Source of the DNA: Przewalskia tangutica
Lineage: Eukaryota; Streptophyta; Magnoliopsida; Solanales; Solanaceae
Assembly (NCBI GenBank): GCA_029844215.1
Contig: CM056732.1
Span: 24,227,501 to 24,291,500 of the forward strand
Length of the DNA: 64,000 nucleotides
Direction of reading: 5' to 3'
In this document: positions 47,668-59,284 of the stretch, in pieces
Layout: each line of letters begins with the position of its first letter
Position numbering within the stretch: position 1 is the first letter of the stretch
Program-made: the position numbers and the translations under genes
The notes under the pieces: generated by a model
Told to the model about the DNA's origin: nothing
Database searches by the model: none
Seen by the model: the letters and a program-made list of their open reading frames with translations, nothing else

Positions 47668-48648
47668 TATTGCATTTACAGACACTGTATTTTGTTGCAG
47701 TTGCTTGGTCAGGAGAGCAACTTGTGCATTTAATGCTGTGATGACATCAATCTCATGGACTCCTATTGCTCTTCTGCCACTCACCCCTCTGTCCTCTGTT
47801 ACATGATTATTGGTGGCCATGTCTTCCAATAAATCATGAGCTTCGTGTGCTGTTTTTCTCATGAAAGTTCCACCTGCGGCTGCGTCAATAATCGTTCTGG
47901 TGGTCCCGCTTAACCCATTGTAGAAAATATGGACCAAATTCCACAACTCAATGCTGTGATGTGGACACTTTCTTTGCAAATCTTTGAATCTCTCCCAAGC
48001 TTCATAGAGTGACTCTCCATCAGCTTGATAAAAATTGTTCAACTCCCCTCTCAGCTTAGCGGCTTTGCACGGTGGAAAGAACTTTGCTAAAAATTTCTGT
48101 GCCAGCTCTTACCATGTGAATATCGAATCTGTTGGCAAGGAATTCAACCAAACTTTCGCTCTATCCCTGAGTGAGAAGGGAAAGAGCCTCAATCGGACGG
48201 CGTCATCAGTAACGCCATTGTACTTGAAGGTTGCACACAACTCCAAGAAATTCGCTATGTGCATGTGAGGATCTTCCGATGGCAACCCTCCGAACTGAAC
48301 ATTATTCTGCACCATACTCAGAATCGCAGACTTGATTTCAAAATTATTTGCTCCTATTACTGGGAGCCTGATGCAAGTTTGTGCCCCATTCACCCTTGGC
48401 AGCACATAATCTCCCAAGCTTCTCTCAGCTTGGACCTGGACCCTCTCTTCTACATCCATCGGCAATCTTCGGGGCATCCTTTGGTTAGGTTGATGATCAC
48501 CTAACCCTTCGTTCATCTCATTGTTGGTTTGTAAGCCTCCCATCTCTATTAAGGCCGAAACTCGTTGGTTTCTCCTGTTCTGTTTGCAAGTCTTTTCAAT
48601 TTCTGGGTTGAAGGGAACAAGTGTGTTTGCTCCTCTTCTCCTTCGCAT
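47660..48648 (-). pseudogene. Athila-like gag, one stop, 3' end replaced
   Basis: One minus-strand frame starts MRRRRGANTLVPFNPEIEK. It has the gag core LRLFPFSLRDRAKVWLNSLP, an in-frame TAA at about 48109-48111, then KFLAKFFPPCKAAKLRGELN, ESLYEAWERFKDLQRKCP and LLEDMATNNHVTEDRGVSGR. It ends at the NAIQM block, after which the frame runs seven codons into Del LTR sequence. It is a much better copy than 2380-3816. The zinc-knuckle part and everything downstream are gone. Confidence 0.88.
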
Positions 48649-48794
48649 AAACTAGATGTCTGCAACAGATCAAAATAAACAAACGGATCACGGCACACTG
48701 GTTTTCACAAAATAAAAAAATAGTAATAAGTAAAAACAAAAATAAAAACCAAATTAGAAATTAAGAATAGGTAAAATGATATTGAACTACGCCA

Positions 48795-48812
48795 ATCCCC
48801 GGCAACGGCGCC
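48795..48812 (-). other. Primer binding site of Athila-like fragment, tRNA-Asp type
   Basis: Plus strand TCCCCGGCAACGGCGCCA, the exact reverse complement of the tRNA-Asp site TGGCGCCGTTGCCGGGGA. Confidence 0.9.
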
Positions 48813-48819
48813 AAAAACT

Positions 48820-50047
48820 TGATGCGCGATTTATGCACACACTAACGCAAGTGCACGTGTCGTGTCAAGTAATATAGTCTTAGAAGACCGAGTTATCGTC
48901 CTCAGGGATTAGTGTTCAATTCTCAAATTCTATTCTATTGTATCTATTTGGTGACCGATGATTAATAGGTTGTTTATAACTATAATTAAGAATGCTAACT
49001 AGACTAATTGGTTTTAATTCAATTATGATGGAAATAGGGCTTTCAAATCTCCTCAACTATCCGCTTATCTTACTTGTTAATGCAATTAATTATGATTCTT
49101 CTTCTATTTTGAGATAGCAGGTTAACTAAGCAGTTTTATACTCCTGTTAAGGTAATATAAACACTCAACCCCAATATAGAACCCTTCTACCTTTCGGTGA
49201 TAAGATTGACTATAAAGGAGGATTAAGAGCAATAACCTATTAATACTACACAAGTATCGAGGTACTTTCGTCCACGATTTAACCGATGTTTATTCAACTA
49301 CAGCATATTCACAATCTCCCCTTTCGGCTTTCGATTAGAAATCATAAGGATTATGATAATTAGTGATCAAGTAATTACCAAGCATTCAGGACAAATATTG
49401 AATAAATCTCAATAACAAGAAGAAGAACAAAAAAACATGCATTAATTCATAAGAATAAGGTTCAAGTGAATTGACATGGAAAACCCTAGATTAAGTTAGT
49501 TCCTAGCCATAGACATGACAAGAACTAAATTAAAATCCAACATAAACTACAAAGAAAATAAAACAAGAACAAGAAAGTACTAAGAAGAGGTCTCCAATCT
49601 TGATCTCCAAAGTTGTGCAAATTGGCAAGGGTGGGAACCTTTAATTCTGACCTAAAGGCTGCCTTTTATAGCCTCAAAACGTTTTTCCAGGTTTTCCTTC
49701 AGGCCTTGGCCCATTCCCATTCGAATATTTCAGAATTCCCGCTTCGGCGCCGCGGCCAGAATCAGCGCGCGGCTGAAACTCTGCACTCTTTGTAAATTGG
49801 GCGTCGCGCGCTCGACTCTCATTGGAGGCGCGGCCGCGCTGTTCCCGGTTCACCAACTTTCTCGCTTTTCGAGCTCTGGAACCTCTGTTTCTGCCCTCTT
49901 TTTGCTCCTTTTCCGCCAATGGGCCACTTTAAACCAATATGACTCAAAAGAAAGAAAATCTATCCTAAGACGACACGTATTTGTACAAAAATGGGCAAAA
50001 GACTAACTAAAAATGACTCAAAAGGTGTATATAAAATACACCGATCA
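48820..50047 (-). repeat. 5' LTR of Athila-like fragment
   Basis: 1228 bp, TGATGCGCG...CCGATCA on the plus strand, so TG...CA ends in both senses. It has a GC-rich block at 49741-49850 and a TATAAAAGG-like box (reverse) near 49668-49678, the same plan as the LTR at 964. It differs enough from that LTR to be another subfamily. Confidence 0.88.
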
Positions 50048-50305
50048 ATGGCGGGGCCCTGTCCCGCCACAGTTGTTATTCTTAGAGGTCTGTAGTCACA
50101 TTTGTGGATTGGGTTGTAAGAACAGAGAGGTACTGTTTTATTTATTTATATTATGTATATGTTACGGAAGGTAGCCTTATCGGCTAGCCTGTTGATGTCT
50201 AATGTCTAAGTATTTTTATGAGTTGTGTATGTTTCGCTGCTATTCTCTGATGTATACCTGTAAAGGGTGCCTGTAGGGCACGATCCGAGCCCGGTCGGTC
50301 GTGTG
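50048..50305 (+). repeat. 3' LTR of element B, right part
   Basis: Resumes at ATGGCGGGGCCCTGTCCCGCC (equivalent to 40716) and runs to the LTR end. The last 40 bases are garbled relative to 40936-40981: CCCAGGTAGGG reads CCTGTAGGG and CACCAGTCGC reads CACGATCC. Confidence 0.85.
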
Positions 50306-50310
50306 ATTAC

Positions 50311-50399
50311 ATTGTTGAATGAACGTAGCAACACCATCATATTATTCATTCAAACCCACAATTAATTAGTGAACCAACCTTTGATTTGTCACCGACGCA
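50311..50399 (-). pseudogene. copia relic piece 4 (gag, central)
   Basis: 89 bases that, on the minus strand, read copia gag text (SVTNQRLVH, a stop, LIVGLNE, a stop, YDGVATFIQQ). They link piece 5 (ending LSNVGA) to piece 3 (beginning NPLPPFYES). It shows that B and the solo LTR entered one gag gene. Confidence 0.85.
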
Positions 50400-51715
50400 T
50401 GTTAGCCGATTTCCAATTGCTTACGTAAGTGTACGTATCGTTACAAATAATATAGTCTGTAAGACCGAATATCGTCCACAGAGACTGATTTTCAATTACC
50501 GAACAACTACTCTATGTTATCTATTTGGCTAACGATAGTTTGTTTGGGTTTTTTTATCTAACACTACTAGCTAGAGTAATTGCAAGAGTTAAACTAAGTA
50601 AGCTTTGGTTTAAATCAGTTATGGTGGAAATAGGGCTTTCAATCTCCTCAACTATCCACTCTTTCACGTGTTAATGCAATGCTAATGATTCTTCTTCTTA
50701 TTAAGATAGCAGGTTAACTAATCTGTCATCATATTCCGGTTAGGACATACGAGAGCTCAACCTTGTGCAAAAACCTTCTATATTTCTATGATAGATTTTA
50801 CCACACAGGAGGATTAAGAACAATAACCTTAAATACTACACAAGTATCGGGGTACTTTCGTCAATGATTTTAACATATGTCTAGACAACTACAACATTTT
50901 CAAATCTCCCATCTCGGATCTCGATTCGAAATCATATAAGTGATGAAAATTAATGACCAGTTAATTATCAAGCAATCAAAACAATATTGAATAGATCTTA
51001 ATCTGCTGAAGAAGAAATCAATAACTATGCATTAACTATATGAAAGAGTTTCAAGAAGATTCAATTGGAAAACCCTACTAAAGTAATTAGCTCCTAAACA
51101 TTGTCATGTCAAGAACTAATGAAAAATCCAACATAAACTGAATTGAAATAAATAAACGAAAAGAACTTGAATGTAGTCTCCAATTGTGTTCTCCAATTAT
51201 TTTCTTGTGATGTGTGTTATGAGATATGAGGCATGTCCCTTATAAAATATGTCCTAAAGGTTTAAATATGCTGTAAAAATTGTGTGCCCTGGACCCTTCT
51301 GCCCCTGGCCAATTTCGGCTCGGATCTGGAAAAATGCGCCTCGGTGTCGCGGCTCCGGAAAACCTGAGAACAAATCAGAGCACGCAACACATTCAGCTTC
51401 GCGGCGCTGCTGGCAGGAGCCGCAGCGCCGACGACCTCATTTGCCCGTTTTTCAGTTTTTCGTCATTTTCTCATCCGGACTTCGTCTGATTTCTTCTATA
51501 CTTCACAGAACTTCTTAGGCTTCATTTCTTGGCCCTTTTAGTGTGCAATTCCATCTCAATTAAGCTCATTTCATCTTCTTCTTGGAATTTCTCCATTTAG
51601 GACCGTTGTGACTCAAAAGAAAGAAAAACAGACCTAACACTATACTAAACACAAACGAAATGAGTAAAATACTAACTAAAATGACTCAAAAAGTATATAC
51701 AAAATATGCCTAACA
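50400..51715 (-). mobile_element. Athila-like solo LTR with perfect TSD
   Basis: TGTTAGCCG...TGCCTAACA, 1316 bp, with TSD ACGCA at 50395-50399 and 51716-51720. It resembles the LTR at 964 in its two ends, has a GC-rich block at about 51330-51435 and a reverse TATA-like TTATAAAAT near 51239-51247. No internal sequence remains, so it is the product of LTR-LTR recombination. Confidence 0.93.
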
Positions 51716-51720
51716 ACGCA

Positions 51721-51943
51721 CCAACATTGGATAGTTGATCGGCAAGTATTTTTAACTCTTGACAATATACAGAGACGTTTAGAAAATCATCCAATTTGAC
51801 ATTAGTGAATTGATTTTCAAGATATATCGCACGAGAAATCTTGTTATCTTGAAAAATATTTTGCAAACACTCGCATGCTTGTTGAGCCCTAGAGTCCAGG
51901 TCCAAAATGGTCATTTGATATGGTTCCATAAATTCATTGAAGG
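51721..51943 (-). pseudogene. copia relic piece 5 (gag, N-terminal side)
   Basis: Minus-strand copia gag of the UBN2 type: ILDLDSRAQQACECLQNIF, AIYLENQFTNVKLDDF, YCQELKILADQLSNVGA. The family text around DSRAQQLW is recognisable. It is open throughout. It is cut on the right by element D at 51944; the copia N-terminus should lie beyond the window. Confidence 0.9.
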
Positions 51944-54900
51944 TGTTACACCCCGGAATTTCAGGATATGTGTATAAGAACGAAGGTAAGAACCCAAAAA
52001 TGTTAAGATTTGAGACGAGTAAAAATTTATCGGAATTTTGGAATTTGTCGGGAAAAAAAATATTGCGACGAACGGGAGGGTGACACGTGTCACCCCCTTA
52101 ATTGGTCTTGGACGGAAATACATGGTTAAAGTGGTCATTTGACCAATGTTAGGATGGTCAAGTCTTGCAAAGACCTAAGCTTGACATTGTTGACCAAGAC
52201 AACAAGCCCACTTGACTTGATATTTAAAAATCCTTCATCCTAGCCATTCAAGTGTATAGATCTTGGCCCTTAGTTATGTTATATAGTATACTAGTAGCAA
52301 GGATGAACTCCACACTTAGAGAAAAAAATTGCAAAACTTGTGTGCACAAGAAATGAGCTCTCGGGTTTGGAGGGTTCAAGAGAGGAATTTTTTTCGTTTG
52401 TTGCCCAATAAGCTCCACACTTTAAACCAAGGTTCCTAAGGGTATTGTAAGTGTATCTCAATAGAAAGATCCCGGAAAATGGCGTTTTCGTATTAGTCGC
52501 AAGGCGGAAAGTTAAGGAGTTCTTCAACTTTGAAGTTGGAACTTGAAGATAAGTTCTTCATAAGCTTCTAAGGGTTACTTGGAGTGGATTGGAACGTCGA
52601 AAGGAGGAGCTAAAGTTGCTAAGGATCGACTTGTAATCTTGGATCATATTTTGAGCTAAATGAGGTATAATCTTCGTCTTACTTTATAATTGAAGATTTC
52701 ATGTTATTATAAGTTAGAAATGATCATGTGATATGTATTATGAAGATTGATAAGTGTTATGGAAATTTGAAAGCTCAAATCCGAAAATGACATGTTAAGC
52801 CATTTGAAATTGAAATACAATTTGGTCGATAATTAGAATCGTCGCATATTACCTACTTGAAGATTGTAGTAGTTATACTCAATTGCGGCTTGATAACATG
52901 TTATACTAAACAACTTGGATTGAATAGGAAATGGAAAAAAGAATTGGTATTGTTGTCCCTAATTGCCGAATGGACATTGTATTTTTGGACTAGTTTAATG
53001 TCATTGTGGGGCGGAATTTTACACGTCTTGATTAAGCGTGTAATCCCCTATTGTTAACTACTTTGTTGAGCCTTAAATGTGGCGTGTTTGGTTATTAAAT
53101 TCGGCCTTGAAAAAGGTGGCAAAGTATGTAGAAACAAAGGAAGTGTTGTCCGATTTTCCGTAGAATTTAGTGACTTTGCACTTGGAATATTCTACGTTTA
53201 AAGTAAGAAGTTAATAGACGTACTATGGTCATTATAGGTTGACATACTACGCACGGAGAATTGGACTTAGCAAGTGGATTAAACCGAAGAGGTATGTGGA
53301 ACTTTCTTATCTCTTGAGCATGAATAAGTTGTAAATGTATAGTACGGTAGACGTACAAGATTTTGACAATCTAGTTCCACTTGATATCCTTGGCTTATTT
53401 TAAGAATGTCCAAGTTGATTGAGTTAGGGAATTAACTCACTTATTTAAATATTAAGGATATCTTGGTTTTCAAAAGTTAAGAGACTTTAAGTATGTTGAA
53501 AGTATTATTGATACTTGTTTTGTTGGAAAGTTTAAGTCTCTTGGTTATAAAGAAGTATGTAAGTTGCTAATGTATAAAGCTAGTATAACGGCTTTATGGG
53601 AAGTTGGTTATAATAGCTTTATGGAAAGTAAAAAAGAGTGGTTTACTCTAAGTAATTTAAGTATGTTAAATGACTTGAAATAACGAAAGGCAAATTGATT
53701 TAAAGGCATCAATTGCTTAGGGTTTTAAAAGAAAGAAGTCACTTGATTTAGAAGCCCGAAAATGTATTTTCTAAAAAGGTATTGTGACTTGTCTTAAAAT
53801 GTGGTTATGACTTGATACTACGGTTATTAGTATCTTGGAAGTTTTATATAAAAATGAGTCATTTTAAAAGAATAGAAGTACGTAGTACTTTGGGTTAAAC
53901 TCCCGGATTTATAATAACATGTTAGTGCCTTAAGTAAACTAAAATGAGAGTGTATATGAATAAGGCTAATAAGAAGTTAGGGGGATTTCTTAACTTGCTT
54001 ATTTATTATATGATAAGCCGGTAGTGTTTATGTTATGTATGATGACCGGTTGAGATAGGGTTAGAGTATAAATGAGGGGTAAACCCCCAAGATGTTATAC
54101 CACCTTCTTCAGGGTAAGAGTATAAATGAGGGGTAAATCCCCAAGACGTTATACCACCTTCTTCAGGGTAAGAGTATAAATGAGGGGTAAATCCCCAAGA
54201 TCGTTAAACCACCTGCTTCAGGGTAAGAGTATAAATGAGGGGTAAATCCCCAAGATCGTTATACCACCTGTTTCCGTGGATTTGCTACCCATAATGCGAG
54301 GAATACCTCATGCGAGTCCTTATGGGCTTATGTGGGTGAAATAGTCCCATGCGGTAGTCTGACCTATCACGAGGAATACCTCATGCGGGTCCACACGACC
54401 TATGCGGGTGAAATAGTCCCAGGAGTAGGATTGCTCAATGATACTGCGGGCGGGTGGTCCTGCTTTGATCGCGAGCTTCCTATTTTTATGTTGTAAGTAT
54501 ACTCTTGATTACTCTCATTGTTAGTGAGGCACTGTGTACTGTTAATTGAGTTATCATACCTGTCTCCAGTTTTATTATAGACTTATGATTTCATTACGCT
54601 GATTTCGCCACATATTTGGTACATGTTGTCTTGACCTCCTTGGGCTGCGTTAAATGTCGCAGTAGAGTCTGAGTTCTTGATCCTCGCTCTTAGGATCACT
54701 GTCACCGTTGAGAAGCTCCTTTATTCGGAGGCTTATCCACGGTATTGTCGGTTGTTGTACATTCAGGGTATGGCGGGGCCCCGTCGCATGGTTGTTATTC
54801 TTAAGTGCTGTAGTCACATTGTGGTTTGGGTTGTAAGGAAAAAAAATGTCTGTTTTATTTGTATAGTTTACGGAAGGTGGCCTTATCGGTTGCTTTGTTG

Positions 54901-55012
54901 TTATTTTATGTTTAAGCATTTTATCGATTGTGTATGTTCATTGCTATTCTCTCGATGAGTGCAGAAAGCGGTGCCTGGTAGGGCACGATCGCGAGCAGGG
55001 TCGGTCGTGACA
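51944..55012 (+). repeat. 5' LTR of element D
   Basis: TGTTACACCCCG to TCGTGACA, 3069 bp. The conserved hairpin is at 53008-53048, the 54-bp array at 54064-54271 and GATGCGAGG-type units at 54290-54420. 54600-55010 is garbled relative to 40551-40981. Confidence 0.9.
54064..54271 (+). repeat. 54-bp tandem array, four units, in element D LTR
   Basis: Unit starts are 54064, 54118, 54172 and 54227. Each unit reads GAGTATAAATGAGGGGTAAA... and contains the small palindrome GGGGTAAATCCCC and a CCACCT(T/G)CTTCAGGGTAA end. Element A has one GGGGTAAACCCCC at about 11999 in the corresponding place, so this is a local expansion. Units are contiguous with no unique spacers. Confidence 0.9.
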
Positions 55013-57419
55013 AAAGTTGTATCAGAGCAGTTAGTCCTCGGAAAGTGTCTACAGACCGTGTCTAGTAGAGTCTTGATTATCGGTGTGTTGTGCACCACAT
55101 CTATAATCAGGAGGCTGCATGGCATTTAGGATTAGTTTCCATTCTTCTCACTCTAAGATCGTGCGATAGAGCTGTATGGTTAGGGTCGTCTCTCCCTAAC
55201 AAGTTATGATTATTTGCAGCTACGAGAAAGGCAGCAGTGACGCAGGAAAGATTATGTGGATTGCGTATCCAGGTTGGTAATGTTGGTAGTATAGTTGGTA
55301 TTGTGACATACAACTATACGGATTTATGTATGGGGGTCGGACGCGTGTTGCCTAGAATGGTTTTAGGTTACTAGGATTTGGTAAGGACTAAATAAATACC
55401 GGGAAGGTATGAACAGTTAAGGAACTCTCATCAAGGTTTTACGTGCTAATTTGAGATTATTAGGTGATGATGAGTTGTGTGAGAATGTAATGGACCCTTA
55501 AGAGGTTATAATTAAGGGACTTAATGGAAGACTATGTTAGTAACTTAAGCTACATGGTATGATTAAGAGGATGGTACGGGTGAGATCCGTATGGAGTAAG
55601 TATGGTTGTTGTGGTCAAGACAACACGATTATGGTATTACGATAAGTTTTGTACCCGTTTACGGGGGGACTGATAAGGTAGGCATGGAGCATGGAAATTG
55701 CGAGCCTAAGAATGTGATAACCACCGAGACCTTAGGTATATAAGGCCTTCTCGGGTAGTAAAAAGTTAAGACAGACCAAGGAAAAGAGTTAAATACGACG
55801 CCGAGTCGGGTTGGGGACCTATTAAGGGTCGCCCTATAGCTTGAAATGAAATGAGATCAGTTGGAAGTAGTCCCGCTACGTGACAGGGTCACGAGGGTGC
55901 AAGGCCCAAGTCTAGTTAATCATTTTACGGGTTCGTGGACGTGTTCCACCGGAACCAGGGTGTGAGAGCCGGAATGGGCCTTATATTGTTTAAGTTAGTA
56001 ATTCCAAAGAGTGGAGGCCAGAATTAGTATGGAATTTATGTACGTATGCTATTATAAGTTTGGAAGTACGGAAAGAGTACGACCAGTGAAAAAGAGAGCA
56101 ACCAAGTGTAAAGAAATAAAGCCTGAATACAGGACGACCTTTCGAGGTGACTACACCTTGAGTGTTGGTTGGTAGCCGGCGGGTAGATAATTTCCGTAAC
56201 GATACTGATCGTTGGACCCTAGCGACCTAGCAGCTGTTATGGCGAACATTGAGGTCATTATGATGCGGGCTAGTTGGCCTCTTGTTATGCCAACGTTGAC
56301 TGCAGAGAGATTGGCTCGATTCCAGTTTTCTGGTAAGCTGATTATCCAGTGTAAAGGAAGAGAAGTGGTAGTAACCAGTGAATTATCCTTCCTTCTTTGG
56401 CATCATTGTTTTTCTTTTTAAGTCTGTGTGACTTGTTCACTTGAGGTAAATTGACGCAGAAAGTAAGTAATAATTGAATTTGAAGGAATTTATGTTAAGT
56501 GCCCTTGGAGGTACTTGGAGTTGGTTTGGTGTGGCGGTCAGGGCCACGACCTTCCGGATAATTTCAGGAAAATGTACAAGGCAAGAATAAAATAAGTACT
56601 GAGTGTTGTCGGCGGAATGCTGAGGGCATCTTTGGTAGGTTTTGAAAATCTAGATGACTTTAAGGCGGTGCGTGATGATTAGATATTTACTGGACCGCAA
56701 GAGGACCCTGTGATTAGGGTTGTGACTCCAAGGAAAGTTTAAAAAAAAGGGAGATAAGTTCTCTCCCCCACGTAGAAGGACAGTTTTACGTATTATGGGG
56801 TTGCGTGTACCCATGTTGTTAGACGCAGGATATGAGACTGGTAAGGTCTTCGGTATCGTCATGCCATAGGTTACAGTTGTAGATAACCGTGGGAAAAGTG
56901 TTGTGTTGGGGTAATTAAGAACGACGTACGAGTTGGTCGAGGAAGTATCGTAAAGATATAAATGCAGGTTGTACGCATGTATGAAACTGTACGATTATGA
57001 ATCAAGATAGAAATACTTTTGCTAATAATAAGCCTAAGGTAAGGATATGGTCGGAATGATAAAGGAGAATACGACTATGGTTATGTAAGTTGCACGAGAT
57101 ATGACTACCCCAGACTAGAGTAAAGACCATTAGTAAATAATGGGAAGTAAGAACATTTCGAGGAAATGTGGTAACACCTAGCTATAGGCTCTGCAAACTG
57201 GGAAAGGAAAATCGGGTTACTACTTTACGAGATCAAGAAAATCCCCCCCTAAATTGTGATTGACAGGAAGTCTTAGCCATGGGGCAAGCAAAGGAATCAA
57301 ATCTAAGTTTAGTGACCAATTTTGGTTGCAACAGAGAAAGGGAAACAGGAACCATAAGTGAGATTAAGGATACCCGAATATTTCGCAGGAATGAGAAAGG
57401 CTTCCAGTTATTGGAAGAT
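55013..57419 (+). pseudogene. Internal region of element D, left block: decayed gag and protease end
   Basis: Primer site TTGTATCAGAGC at 55017-55028 (one change). The leader and a long collinear but unreadable block follow. Near 56300-56360 the frame gives RLARFQFSGKLIIQCKGREV, the segment after the retropepsin in gypsy elements. 56400-57400 parallels B and A without a recognised domain. Confidence 0.6.
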
Positions 57420-58935
57420 AAGTTGACTCGAATACAGTTCTAACTCCCCCTGAAAGACTTGAGGGTTAGGTTATTATGATAGCACGTTGGGTGTTGGGCT
57501 AGGTTGTGTGCTGACGCAACCCGATAAGGATAGAGCCTATGTTTTCCCGGTAGTTAGGGAAGCAGGAAAGGAAATTACGCCACTTCCGATTTAGAGCTGG
57601 CGGCAGTTAAAGCATGCCTTGAAGATTTGGGGGCATGACGTATATATAGACTTCATGTGGATATTTGTGCAGACCACAAAAGCCTTCGGTATATCTGCAG
57701 ACTGAGGCAGTAGAATCTGCGACAGCGACGGTGGGTAGAGTTATTCAAGGATTGTGATATCGATATCCTGTACCACCCAGGGAAAGCCAAGACAGTTAAA
57801 GATACTCTTAGTCGCGGATCTAAGGGTAGTATTCCAGATGGGCAGCCAGATAGACTGGACGTGGTCCGTGAGATTCTTCAGTTACCGAGCCTAGGGGTTC
57901 GATTATTTGTTTCCAAGGTTAATGAAGTTTAGATCCGAGAGGTTGCCGAGTCTTCCATCGTTGGGGAAGTAAAGAGGCGACAATATGAGGATCCAGTTAT
58001 GCTACGGTATCGAGATACGGCTCTCCGAGAAGAGAAGAGCCTGTTTGAGTAGCACCGGATGAGGTGCTGTGATATGAGGATAGATTGTGTGTACCGGTCT
58101 TTGCGGACTAGTCAGCAGGTTTTAGGGGAGGCATACAGTGCTTATTGCTCAAATTGTTCGGGGTCGACTATGTTGTGTCGTGACTTCAGATGTAGGTATG
58201 GGTAAGATGACCGGAAAAGGGACGTAGCAGAGTCGTTGCTTAATATCCGAATTAGTAGCAGGTCATGGTTGACACCAGAAGCCCAGTGGGCTATTACAGG
58301 CGATTTAGATCCCGACTTAGACATGGGAGGTAATTAAAATGGATCTTGTTACAGGGTGGCATCGTACTCAGAGGAAGTGCGACTCCCTGGGGGTCATGGT
58401 AAATAGGTGTGAAACGATCGTGTTCTTCCGGTTAGGACCACTTACTCGGCTGAGGTTCGTGCTAGCTTTTATAGCAGGGGGATTGTGAGACTGCACGGGG
58501 TTCCTACGTATATGATGTCAGACAGATGAGCTCGATTACAGATAACTTCTAGAGGTTTTTCAGAAGGGTTTCAGGGACACAGGTGAGTCTCAGTGTTGCA
58601 TTACACCCTCAGACCGACGGACAGGCAGAGCGTACTATCCAGACACTTGAGGATAGGTTGCGGGCTTGTGTTCTTGATTTCAGAAATAGCCAGGAGGGTT
58701 AATTGCCTCTTGTTGTGTTGCGTACGATAACAGATACCCTTCCGGATTGAGATGGCCTGTATGAGGCCTTGTATGTAGAAAGTGTAGATCGCCGGTTGGA
58801 TGGTTCGGCGTGGCGAGTTCGATTATTTGGTCGCACTTGATTCTGGCTGCGGATAAGGCGAAGCTTATCCGGGAAAGATTATGAGTAAGCTCAGAGTCAG
58901 CAGAAGCTTTATGCAGATAACCGACATGGACACAT
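57420..58935 (+). pseudogene. RNase H and integrase remnants of element D
   Basis: Collinear with 43620-45160. RNase H text (DHKSLRYI-like, RRWVELFKDCDIDILYHP-like after correction of shifts) lies at about 57600-57830, the linker at 57840-57910, integrase zinc finger text at 58140-58260, and core text at 58335-58680 (including a HPQTDGQAERTIQTLED block at about 58605-58655). It is more decayed than in B, with many frameshifts; from 58680 onward the sense is lost. Confidence 0.7.
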
Positions 58936-59040
58936 GGGTGTTCAGGTTGACATTTTAGTATAAGCATTGTTATGTGGCCACGTGTGACATTATTGGTATG
59001 TAGGGGTTGTAAGGAGACTATGTCGCTATCTTTAATTTTT
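58936..59040 (+). other. 3' tail of element D up to the E insertion
   Basis: Matches 45190-45280. It stops within GTCGCTATCTTTAATTTTT, before the polypurine tract, where LTR E begins. Confidence 0.7.
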
Positions 59041-59284
59041 TGTCACGACCCGACCCCGGGCCCGTGACTGGTGCCTTACCAGGACACCCAAGTAGATACA
59101 CATCAGAGTAACCAGCGGAATATAAACTTACCAACAAAAAGCAGTGTAAACAAAATAAACAGTTTAATCGAGAGAAAGTTGCCTTTCGGCATATATATAT
59201 GTAAATCAAAGTCTGAACAGTTACATCCCAAATTTACAACAAGACTACAGACCTCTAAGAGTGTAAACAACTATGACGGGACAG

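Larger units (their letters stand above)
47660..50047 (-). mobile_element. Athila-like fragment (5' LTR plus gag) inside element B 3' LTR
   Basis: Minus-strand piece made of a 5' LTR at 48820-50047, a tRNA-Asp primer site at about 48795-48812, a leader, and gag down to 47660. The rest of the element, its 3' LTR and part of the Del LTR (equivalent to 31311-31723 plus 40551-40714) are missing. The left junction shares GGCATTTG (47660-47667) between the Del LTR and Athila gag, suggesting microhomology-mediated deletion after insertion. No TSD can be scored. Confidence 0.88.
28998..50305 (+). mobile_element. Del/Tekay-like gypsy element B with nested insertions
   Basis: Parts are a 5' LTR (28998-31723 and 40551-40981, split by element C), a primer site at 40986-40997, an internal region (40982-45327), and a 3' LTR (45328-47667 and 50048-50305, with its middle replaced by an Athila-like fragment). 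TSDs are GTTAC at 28993-28997 and ATTAC at 50306-50310, one mismatch, consistent with age. The last LTR bases read GTGTG where other copies have GTGACA. Removing it restores the copia gag sense across the site. Confidence 0.9.

Noticed and set aside
54064..54271. Possible CRISPR-like array
   Set aside because: Units are contiguous with no unique spacers, there are no cas genes, and the context is a plant LTR.
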